Shown: in pieces, positions 1 to 5,211 of the stretch
Position numbering within the stretch: the stretch's first letter is position 1
Layout of the letters: each line of letters opens with the position of its first letter
Program-made: the position numbers and the translations under genes
Source: JBBQDZ01 sp038320185
GTDB lineage: Bacteria; Actinomycetota; Thermoleophilia; Gaiellales; Gaiellaceae
Reading direction: 5' to 3'
Length of the DNA stretch: 9,153 bases
NCBI GenBank assembly: GCA_038320185.1
Contig: JBBQDZ010000093.1
Span: 1-9,153 of the forward strand
Notes under the pieces: model-generated
Database searches by the model: none
Told to the model about the DNA's origin: nothing
The model's input: only the letters and a program-made list of their open reading frames with translations

Positions 1-168
1 GTACCGCGAACCCTTGCCATCGACCGCATCACTCACGGCGCCAAGGACGGCGAACGCGACCGCCGGCACGGCGCAGAGCAGCAGCAGGTAGCCGAGCCCC
101 GCTGCGTTGGCGGCGGCGAAGAGAGCGGCGAGGAGCACCAGCGAGAGGGGCACGACGCGGATGCGCAC
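1..168 (-). CDS. Membrane protein, N-terminal fragment, unidentified
   Basis: Read on the minus strand from a GTG at 168-166, the frame stays open to the window edge and gives 56 residues. The start is MRIRVVPLSL, two basic residues followed by a hydrophobic segment (about residues 5-20). A second hydrophobic stretch (about 23-43) begins with GLGYLLLLCAVPAVAFAVLG. The segment ends in a polar run (SDAVDGKGSRY) at the edge. Two transmembrane helices with a short turn are therefore visible. I do not recognise the family. The start is divergent from the metallo-hydrolase gene at 225, leaving only 56 bp for both promoters. No Shine-Dalgarno is visible. A GAATCT hexamer lies 6 nt before the GTG on the minus strand, which would fit leaderless transcription. 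The gene continues outside the window. Confidence 0.55.
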   Translation of the reverse strand, partial: MRIRVVPLSLVLLAALFAAANAAGLGYLLLLCAVPAVAFAVLGAVSDAVDGKGSRY

Positions 169-210
169 GCCGCCAGATTCGCGCCCGGCCCGGACGCTCC
201 TGCCTTCGAT

Positions 211-216
211 TAGTCT
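211..216 (+). promoter_or_regulatory. Candidate -10 element (TAGTCT) of the 225-2670 operon
   Basis: TAGTCT fits the actinobacterial TANNNT -10 consensus. It ends 8 nt before the ATG at 225, and no Shine-Dalgarno precedes that ATG. The arrangement is typical of leaderless mRNAs. No clear -35 is seen. This is inferred from spacing only. Confidence 0.35.
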
Positions 217-224
217 GCCAGCCG

Positions 225-917
225 ATGGCGGATGCCGTCCTCACCTGGCTCGGACACGCCTCCTTCCGGCTCGACACGCCGGGCGGCAAGCGGCTGTATG
301 TCGACCCCTGGCTCGAGAATCCGAAGTGCCCCGAGGAGGAGAAGGAGCCCGAGCGGATTGATGCGATCGCGCTGACGCACGGCCATTCCGACCACGTGGG
401 CGAGACAGTCGAGCTCGCGAAGCGCTTCGAGTGCCCGGTGATCGCCCTCTTGGAGCTTCGGAGCTGGCTCTCGAAGCAGGGCCTCTCCGAGGACATGTCC
501 GAAGCGCCGAACAAGGGTGGGACGGTCGAGAAGGCGGGCCTCGGGTTCACGCTGACGAACGCGTTCCACTCGAGCTCCTCGAACGACGGCGACTATCTCG
601 GCGAGGCGGCGGGGATCGTCGTCACCCTCGAGGACGACCGCAGGATCTACTTTGCCGGCGACACATGCGTCTTCGGCGACATGCAGCTGATCGGCCGCAT
701 CTATGCGCCCGAGCTCGCCGTGCTCCCGATTGGCGACCACTTCACCATGGGCCCGCGCGAGGCGGCCGTGGCGCTCGAGCTCCTAGGGGTGCAGCGCTGC
801 TTCCCCTGCCACTACGGCACCTTCCCGCTGCTGACCGGGACGCCGGAGGAGCTGCGCAAGCTCGCGCCGGGCGTCGACATCCATGCGCTCGAACCGGGGG
901 AGAGCCTCACCCTGTGA
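225..917 (+). CDS. UPF0173 metal-dependent hydrolase (UlaG-like metallo-beta-lactamase fold)
   Basis: This 230-residue protein has the usual length of the UPF0173/UlaG-like branch of the metallo-beta-lactamase superfamily. The start is typical of the family: WLGHASF at residues 8-14 and a YVDPWL strand at 25-30. The metal-binding motif H52-x-H54-x-D56-H57 (in LTHGHSDHVG) is intact. Other likely ligands are H115 (in NAFHSSSS), D146 (in FAGDT) and H196 (in PCHYGTF), so a two-metal hydrolytic site should be functional. Relatives include L-ascorbate-6-phosphate lactonase, but the substrate cannot be read from sequence. It is cytoplasmic, with no signal peptide. It is the first gene of a tightly overlapping operon: its TGA (915-917) overlaps the GTG of the next gene by 4 bp. 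No Shine-Dalgarno precedes the ATG; see the -10-like TAGTCT at 211-216. Confidence 0.93.
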   Translation: MADAVLTWLGHASFRLDTPGGKRLYVDPWLENPKCPEEEKEPERIDAIALTHGHSDHVGETVELAKRFECPVIALLELRSWLSKQGLSEDMSEAPNKGGTVEKAGLGFTLTNAFHSSSSNDGDYLGEAAGIVVTLEDDRRIYFAGDTCVFGDMQLIGRIYAPELAVLPIGDHFTMGPREAAVALELLGVQRCFPCHYGTFPLLTGTPEELRKLAPGVDIHALEPGESLTL

Positions 918-1192
918 GGGAGCGCTGGCTCGGGGCGACGGGCGTGAAGGTGCCCGAGATCGCGGTCGAGGGCGAGCTCGAGCTTCCCGAGGGGGCACTG
1001 CTCCTGGACGGCGTCGCCGACGTGGCGGCACTACGCGAGGCCCACGCTGCCGGACGTCCCGTGTTCGTGCGAGCCACGGATGCAGCGACAGTGCGATCGG
1101 CGCTCGCGAGGCCGGAGGTGGCGTCGGCGCTCGTGCCGCCGGAGCGCCGCGACCTGCTCGACCTCGACCTGACCGAGCTGACCTATGGGTGA
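914..1192 (+). CDS. Small conserved-looking hypothetical protein in coupled operon
   Basis: A GTG at 914 overlaps the upstream stop in the classic GTGA arrangement and opens a 92-residue frame that ends at TGA 1190-1192. A GGGGGAG stretch at 896-902 could be its Shine-Dalgarno, with a slightly long spacing of 11 nt. The product begins MRERWLGATGVKVPEIAVEG, is acidic and leucine/alanine rich, has no signal peptide or membrane segment, and ends in LLDLDLTELTYG. The central part (about residues 35-75) alternates helix-like AALREAHAAG and strand-like RPVFVRA segments. I do not recognise a family. The evidence for it being real is positional: it fills exactly the gap between two certain genes, overlapping both (4 bp and 8 bp). 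If it is translated with its neighbours it may be a partner of the UPF0173 or DUF1028 protein, but that is inference. Confidence 0.72.
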   Translation: MRERWLGATGVKVPEIAVEGELELPEGALLLDGVADVAALREAHAAGRPVFVRATDAATVRSALARPEVASALVPPERRDLLDLDLTELTYG

Positions 1193-2030
1193 CGTGATCG
1201 CAACGTATTCCATCGTCGCCTGCGATCTCGAAGCGGGGCAGTGGGGCGCCGCTGTGCAGTCGAAGTTCCTCGCCGTCGGCTCCGTCGTCCCGTGGGCCGA
1301 GCCGCACGTCGGCGCTGTCGCCACCCAGTCCTACGCGAATCCCCGCTACGGGCCCGACGGCCTCGCCCTGCTGCGCTCCGGCGTGAGCGCCGAGGAGGCC
1401 GTACGGAAGCTGACCGCGGCCGACGAGGGACGCGAGCAGCGCCAGCTCGGCGTCGTCGACGCGAAGGGCCGGGGCGCGAGCTTTACGGGCGGTGGGTGCC
1501 ACGAGTGGGCCGGCGGCCGCACCGGGCCTGCCTACGCAGCACAGGGCAACATCCTCGTCTCCGCCGAGACCGTGGACGCGCTCGCGGAGACCTTTGAGGC
1601 GACAGCGGGCGAGCCGCTCGCGCGACGCCTCCTGCACTGCCTCGAGGCGGCGCAGGCGGCGGGCGGCGACAGGCGCGGGCAGCAGTCCGCCAGCCTGCTC
1701 GTCGTGGAGCGCGACGGCGGCTACGCCGGCCTCTCGGATGTCCTCGTCGACTTGCGGGTGGACGACCACGAGCGTCCAATCGAGGAGCTCGAGCGCATCT
1801 ACCGGATCCACGACCGCCTCTTCGGGAAGACGCCACGCGATCGGTGGGTGCGAGTCGACTCCGAGCTCGCGCAGGAGCTGCGGGAGCGTCTGGCCGCAGT
1901 CGGGCACGAGGGGGAGATTGGCGAGGCGCTCTCCGACTGGGCGGGCAAAGAGAATCTCGAGGAGCGGGTGGACGGCATCGAGTCCATCGACCCCGTCGTC
2001 CTCGACGAGCTGAGGAGGGCACATGCCTGA
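1185..2030 (+). CDS. DUF1028 family protein (Ntn-hydrolase fold) with C-terminal peptidoglycan-binding-like domain
   Basis: The 281-residue product shows the DUF1028 hallmarks: TYSIVACD at residues 7-14, AAVQSKFLAVGSVVPWAEP at 22-40, ATQSYANPRYGPDGL at 46-60, and GGDRRGQQSASLLVV at 160-174. DUF1028 proteins are predicted N-terminal-nucleophile hydrolases with no established reaction. From about residue 214 the protein carries the C-terminal module often fused to this family and described as a putative peptidoglycan-binding domain. It is recognisable by W-x-G-KENLEER (252-261) and IDPVVLDELRR (268-278). No signal peptide is seen, so the wall-binding label is doubtful. The ATG at 1185 overlaps the previous gene by 8 bp. 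A GTG at 1194 would give the shorter MIATYSIVA start closer to the family norm, and it matters if Thr7 must become N-terminal. The stop overlaps the next ATG by 8 bp. Confidence 0.92.
   Translation: MGDVIATYSIVACDLEAGQWGAAVQSKFLAVGSVVPWAEPHVGAVATQSYANPRYGPDGLALLRSGVSAEEAVRKLTAADEGREQRQLGVVDAKGRGASFTGGGCHEWAGGRTGPAYAAQGNILVSAETVDALAETFEATAGEPLARRLLHCLEAAQAAGGDRRGQQSASLLVVERDGGYAGLSDVLVDLRVDDHERPIEELERIYRIHDRLFGKTPRDRWVRVDSELAQELRERLAAVGHEGEIGEALSDWAGKENLEERVDGIESIDPVVLDELRRAHA
2012..2019 (+). promoter_or_regulatory. Strong Shine-Dalgarno GAGGAGGG for the cupin-TPR gene
   Basis: GAGGAGGG lies 3 nt before the ATG at 2023 when measured from its last base, with the core GGAGG about 5 nt away. It sits inside the end of the DUF1028 gene and fixes the downstream start. 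It suggests independent ribosome loading as well as coupling. Confidence 0.6.
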
Positions 2031-2670
2031 GGGGTACGAGATCGCACGGCTCGACGAGCTCGAGTCGTTCCCGGTCGGCGACGAAGGCCTCACCTGGCGG
2101 CCGGTTCGCCGCCGCTTCGACATCCAGGCGTTCGGCGTCAACGCGTACAGCGCGGAAGCCGAGGGAGCGCGCGTGGTGGAGGAGCACGCCGAGCAGGAGG
2201 GGCATGACGAGCTCTACGTCGTGCTACGGGGACGCGCCGCCTTCACGCTGGACGGCGAGGAGGTCGACGCACCGGCCGGAACGTTCGTCTACGTCCGGCC
2301 GGGGACGCGCCGCGGCGCGGTGGCCCGTGAGGCCGGAACGGCCGTCCTCGCCGTCGGTGCGAAACGGGGCGAGGTCTTCACGCCGTCGCCGTGGGAGTCG
2401 ATCTTCGCCGCCTTCGGGCACCTGAAGTCAGGCCGGGAGGAGGAAGGCCGCAGAACGATCGAGGAGGCGGTCGCGGCGAACCCGGACATGTGGCAGGGCC
2501 ACTTCAACCTGGCCTGCTTCCACGCGCAGACCGACCGCAAGAACGAAGCCCTCGCGGCGCTTCGCCGGGCCGCAGAGCTCGAGCCGGAGAAGGTGCGCGA
2601 GTACGCCGCCAGCGACAGCGACTTCGACGCGATGCGCGAGGATCCCACGTTGAGGGAGATCCTGGGCTAG
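2023..2670 (+). CDS. Cupin-domain protein with C-terminal TPR segment
   Basis: The 215-residue protein has two parts. Residues about 35-112 form a small beta-barrel cupin. Motif 1 survives as E63-LYVVLR-G70 (EX6G) and motif 2 as the APAGTFVYVRPGTRRG segment at 83-98. Residues about 124-210 are helical: a TPR unit (WQGHFNLACFHAQTDRKNEA, 157-176), then ALRRAAELEP and a DSDFDAMREDP tail (198-208) typical of TPR ends. The cupin metal ligands are mostly missing: H61 stands only two residues before E63 rather than in an HxH pair, and the motif-2 His position is Tyr or Arg. It may therefore bind a ligand without metal, or a partner through the TPR. The ATG overlaps the DUF1028 stop (ATGCCTGA). It is the last gene of the operon; its TAG shares CTAG with the convergent gene stop. 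Confidence 0.88.
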   Translation: MPEGYEIARLDELESFPVGDEGLTWRPVRRRFDIQAFGVNAYSAEAEGARVVEEHAEQEGHDELYVVLRGRAAFTLDGEEVDAPAGTFVYVRPGTRRGAVAREAGTAVLAVGAKRGEVFTPSPWESIFAAFGHLKSGREEEGRRTIEEAVAANPDMWQGHFNLACFHAQTDRKNEALAALRRAAELEPEKVREYAASDSDFDAMREDPTLREILG

Positions 2671-3416
2671 GAGTCCCCTGGCAGCCGGATCCCGGCGGCG
2701 CCAGCCAGTTCACGCAATGCCTCCACGCTGCTCGTCTCGGGCGCGATCACCACGAGTAGCGCGCCGTAGCCCTCGACGACGCACGACTCCACCGCCAGCT
2801 GGAGTCCGAGCGCGAGCGCGAATGCCTTGTGCGCCTGGTCGCCACCGAACGGGACGAGATCCTCAGCGGCGGCGTGCCCCGCGAGGACCTCGCCGTAGGT
2901 CGTCTTCCCCATCGAGACGTCGGCGACGATCGGCTGGCCCTCGGGGTTCGGGATGCCGATCGCGAGCGGCGTCGTGCCGACAAGCGGCGGCCCGCCGTCA
3001 GGATGGGCTAGCCGCGGCGGCGAGGTTGCCGTCAGCAGCGCGACGAGCCCGGCTTCCTCGGCGAGCCGGCGCACCCAGTGGCCGAGCATGCCGGTCGGGA
3101 AGCAGTTCACCGCGACGATCACTCTTGCTGGCGACGGCGGCTCCTCAACGAGATGGTCACAGATCGCGGCGAGGGTCAGGTAGCCGAGCGCACCCTGCCC
3201 GTCCCAGCGTTCGAACCCCGGGTACGAAGCCAGGAGGGCGGGCCGCGCGGCCGGATCGAGCTTCGGCAGCGTCTCGAGCCAGTCGATCCGCGAGAGCCCG
3301 TGCCCGAGCTTGCCCCGCCATTCCGCGTCCAGGAAGTGATCCGCCAGCGTCCGGGCCCCGTAGTCATCAAAGCCAAGTCGACGAAGCCTGGCGAGGACGG
3401 CCGCGTCGGAGGGCAC
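2667..3416 (-). CDS. Compact, motif-degraded malate/L-lactate dehydrogenase (Ldh_2) family homologue
   Basis: The 249-residue product keeps the order of motifs of the Ldh_2 family of NAD(P)H-dependent 2-oxoacid/ketimine reductases. These are an N-terminal helix ending in GHGLSRID (38-45, compare SHGV-x-R), a HPDGGPPLVGTTPLAIGIPN segment (138-157, compare LGTNP-x-A), an IVADVSMGKTTYGEVL segment (163-178), and GGDQAHKAFALALGLQL (191-207, compare GGHKGYGLAL). Family members are about 330-350 residues, so roughly 90 residues are missing, mainly in the central and C-terminal regions. The usual N-S-x-H-x-G motif aligns with N104-C-F-P107-T-G109, so its His is Pro. Dehydrogenase activity is therefore doubtful, and a binding or divergent enzymatic role is possible. 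Start is GTG 3416; a CAAACT element lies 6 nt upstream. The family call is firm; the function is open. Confidence 0.8.
   Translation of the reverse strand: MPSDAAVLARLRRLGFDDYGARTLADHFLDAEWRGKLGHGLSRIDWLETLPKLDPAARPALLASYPGFERWDGQGALGYLTLAAICDHLVEEPPSPARVIVAVNCFPTGMLGHWVRRLAEEAGLVALLTATSPPRLAHPDGGPPLVGTTPLAIGIPNPEGQPIVADVSMGKTTYGEVLAGHAAAEDLVPFGGDQAHKAFALALGLQLAVESCVVEGYGALLVVIAPETSSVEALRELAGAAGIRLPGDS
2678..2704 (+). terminator. Hairpin just past the operon stop, inside the convergent gene
   Basis: CTGGC/GCCAG (2678-2682, 2700-2704) encloses GCCGG/CCGGC (2684-2688, 2692-2696) with a 3-nt loop and a small internal bulge. It starts 8 nt after the cupin-TPR stop and could end the plus-strand operon. 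It has no T tract and lies in the coding 3' end of the minus-strand gene, so it may be chance. Confidence 0.3.
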
Positions 3417-3464
3417 CGCGGAAGTTTGCCCCGCGGCCGGTGTCTACCGGATAGAGCAACGAAA

Positions 3465-3473
3465 AAGGAGGGG
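3465..3473 (+). promoter_or_regulatory. Near-perfect Shine-Dalgarno AAGGAGGGG
   Basis: AAGGAGGGG has its GGAGG core 6 nt before the ATG at 3478, and is the strongest ribosome binding site in the window. Most neighbours lack any, so high expression of the exported protein is likely. The preceding 3420-3460 holds GGAAGT and GTCTA about 16 nt apart, reminiscent of an ECF-sigma promoter; that last point is weak. Confidence 0.65.
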
Positions 3474-3477
3474 TCGG

Positions 3478-4059
3478 ATGAGAAGGATCGTTTCCATCGG
3501 CGCCGTAGCCGCTACAGCGCTCACGGCCGCGGCGATGGCGGTTGCGAACGGAGGAGGCAAGCCCTCGACGAAGGCTGTATCCGCGACCTTCGCAGTCACC
3601 CCGTCGGGCACGAACAAGGCGTCGACCTGCAAGGGGGCGGACGGCGACTACACGCTGATCAGGGGCAGGTATCGGGGCACCTCGACGAGCTCGGACGCGC
3701 GGCTTGCCGGCGCGATCTCGATCGACGGCGACAGCGTGGTCAACACGACGACCGGACTCGGCTGGATGACGGGCAGCCTGCGCATCGACTCGGCCGGGAA
3801 CCACGATCTGAACGCGAGCTTCAACGCGGTGATCAGCGGCGGCCAGCTCACCGGGTTCCTGAACGGTCGCGGCCACGAGAACGACGCGCGCCTGCTCGGC
3901 GGCCTCCAGGCCGCGTTCGGCCAAAACGGGCTCACGAGCGGCTCGATCGGCTCGACCTCGCCGACGCCGGCGCTGATCGTGACCGGCGGCTGCGACCGCC
4001 ACAACAAGCACGACGGCGGCGACGACGACAAGGACCACAAGAAGAAGCACGACCGCTAG
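3478..4059 (+). CDS. Exported protein with His/Asp/Lys-rich C-terminal tail, function unknown
   Basis: The 193-residue product starts MRRIVSIGAVAATALTAAAM, a Sec signal peptide with likely cleavage after AVA (21-23), so the mature protein begins at NGGGK. The mature part (about 35-171) is rich in Gly, Ser, Thr and Asn with alternating short strands (DYTLIRGRYRGTS, GSLRIDS, SFNAVISGGQLTGFLNGRG), which suggests a beta-sandwich or barrel. It holds just two cysteines, C51 and C172, placed near the ends of this domain and able to form one disulfide. Residues 173-193 are almost all His, Lys, Asp, Gly and Arg, a low-complexity tail that could bind metal ions or a charged surface. I do not recognise the family. 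It stands alone between divergent and convergent genes and has a very strong Shine-Dalgarno, suggesting a highly expressed secreted protein. Confidence 0.85.
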   Translation: MRRIVSIGAVAATALTAAAMAVANGGGKPSTKAVSATFAVTPSGTNKASTCKGADGDYTLIRGRYRGTSTSSDARLAGAISIDGDSVVNTTTGLGWMTGSLRIDSAGNHDLNASFNAVISGGQLTGFLNGRGHENDARLLGGLQAAFGQNGLTSGSIGSTSPTPALIVTGGCDRHNKHDGGDDDKDHKKKHDR

Positions 4060-4082
4060 CCGGCCACGTAGCTCGTGCGCAG

Positions 4083-4110
4083 GAGAGGCGTCCGAGAGGG
4101 CGCCTCTCGG
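4083..4110. terminator. Bidirectional terminator region with two alternative hairpins
   Basis: Between the convergent ends at 4059 and 4114, CCGAGAGG (4092-4099) pairs perfectly with CCTCTCGG (4103-4110) around a GCG loop. A competing 8-bp stem pairs GAGAGGCG (4083-4090) with CGCCTCTC (4101-4108). There is no T tract, which is common for high-GC actinobacterial hairpin terminators. The position between two gene ends supports use in both directions. Confidence 0.7.
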
Positions 4111-4113
4111 CGT

Positions 4114-5178
4114 TCAGGACAGAACCGGGAGAGCCCTGAAGCCGCGCCGCGCGGCGACGATCGCCTCGGCCAGCTCGACGATGAGCTCGGCGGTGGCTGA
4201 GCCAGGGTCTGCCAGCACGAGCGGCTCGCCGCGGTCGCCCGCCTCGCGGAGCCGTGGGTCGAGCGGAATCCGGCCGAGGAGCGGGATGCCCAGCTCGTTC
4301 GCGAGCGCGTCGCCGCCACCGCTTCCGAAGACCTCACCGCTCATGTTCTCGACGACGCCGACGAGCCGCATGCTCGTCTTCTGCGCCATCAGCGCCGCGC
4401 GCGCGGCCACCTCCTGGGCGAGCGGTTGCGGCGTCGTGACGATCACCACCTCGGCCCTCGGCAGCAGCTGCCCGAGCGAGATCGAGACGTCCCCGGTACC
4501 CGGCGGCATGTCCACCAGGAGCACGTCCAGCTCGCCCCAGTGAACATCGGAGAGAAACTGCTCGAGCGCCTTGTGGAGCATCGGCCCGCGCCACATCACG
4601 GGGGCGTTGTCCTCAAGGAAGAAGCCGATCGACATCAACTTCAGGTCGTCCTTGACGGGCGGGACGATCATCCGGTCGACAACCACCGGGCGCTGGGTGA
4701 TCCCGAGGAGGTGCGGGATCGAATGTCCGTAGATGTCCGCGTCGAGGACGCCTGTGGCGTGGCCGAGACGCGAGAACGCGGCCGCGAGGTTGACCGTCAG
4801 CGAGGACTTGCCGACGCCGCCCTTTCCGCTCGCGATCGCGAGCACGCGCGTCGAGCGGTCCAGCGAGATGCCTTTCGAGCGCTCCTCCACCCCTCCGCGC
4901 AGCTTCGTCGTCAGCGCGGAGCGCTCGTCGGGGGTCATCACGTCGAAGGCGAGCGTGACGGAATGGACGCCGGCCAGCTCCCCGACGTGGCGGGCCACCT
5001 GCTCCTCGAAGCTCGACCGCAGTGGACAGCCCGCCACGGTGAGCGCGATCGTGACCGCCACGTCGGGCCCGTCGACGCGCACCTCGCGCACCATGTCGAG
5101 CTCCGTCACGGGTCGCCGGAGCTCGGGGTCGATCACCCGCGCAAGCGCTTCGTAGACGGCTTCCGGGGTCGCGCCCAT
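4114..5178 (-). CDS. mrp: Mrp/ApbC-type iron-sulfur carrier P-loop ATPase
   Basis: From the ATG at 5178 the protein has 354 residues. Residues 1-90 form a DUF59/MIP18-like domain (VIDPELRRPVTELDMV at 15-30; the conserved Cys51 in TVAGCPLRSSF). Residues 108-345 form the Mrp/NBP35 ATPase: deviant Walker A GKGGVGKSS (118-126), DADIYGHSIPHLLG (146-159), MWRGPM (195-200) and VDMPPGTGD (222-230). The family binds ATP and carries or transfers Fe-S clusters in the cytosol. After ENMS (277-280) the usual CPxCG segment is absent and the chain goes straight to FGSGGG, so a cluster bridged by that CxxC cannot form; actinobacterial Mrps often lack it. A TTG at 5211 would add 11 residues, but ATG 5178 matches the family start and has TAGGCT (5191-5186) 7 nt upstream. 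It is divergent from the permease gene. Confidence 0.93.
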   Translation of the reverse strand: MGATPEAVYEALARVIDPELRRPVTELDMVREVRVDGPDVAVTIALTVAGCPLRSSFEEQVARHVGELAGVHSVTLAFDVMTPDERSALTTKLRGGVEERSKGISLDRSTRVLAIASGKGGVGKSSLTVNLAAAFSRLGHATGVLDADIYGHSIPHLLGITQRPVVVDRMIVPPVKDDLKLMSIGFFLEDNAPVMWRGPMLHKALEQFLSDVHWGELDVLLVDMPPGTGDVSISLGQLLPRAEVVIVTTPQPLAQEVAARAALMAQKTSMRLVGVVENMSGEVFGSGGGDALANELGIPLLGRIPLDPRLREAGDRGEPLVLADPGSATAELIVELAEAIVAARRGFRALPVLS

Positions 5179-5185
5179 GCGTTCG

Positions 5186-5191
5186 AGCCTA
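5186..5191 (-). promoter_or_regulatory. Candidate -10 element TAGGCT for leaderless mrp transcript
   Basis: On the minus strand TAGGCT (TANNNT type) ends 7 nt before the ATG at 5178, with no Shine-Dalgarno in between. It lies in the 33-bp divergent gap and helps choose the ATG start over the TTG at 5211. Confidence 0.4.
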
Positions 5192-5211
5192 GCAACGGCC
5201 AAGATGGCCAA

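Noticed and set aside
783..2141. 452-aa minus-strand open frame opposite the DUF1028 gene
   Set aside because: It is antisense to two certain genes and Arg/Pro/Ala rich without a domain, a usual shadow frame in high-GC DNA.
3078..4139. 353-aa plus-strand frame over the Ldh_2 start and the exported-protein gene
   Set aside because: It is low-complexity Arg-rich, overlaps two better-supported genes in other frames and crosses their divergent promoter region.
4426..5211. N-terminal extension of the permease frame to 628 residues
   Set aside because: It lies entirely opposite mrp, is Arg/His/Asp rich, and the permease has a family-typical start at GTG 5212.
5179..5211. 11-residue extension of Mrp from TTG 5211
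   Set aside because: It would abut the permease GTG with no gap and does not match the DUF59 start; ATG 5178 has a -10-like element in front.
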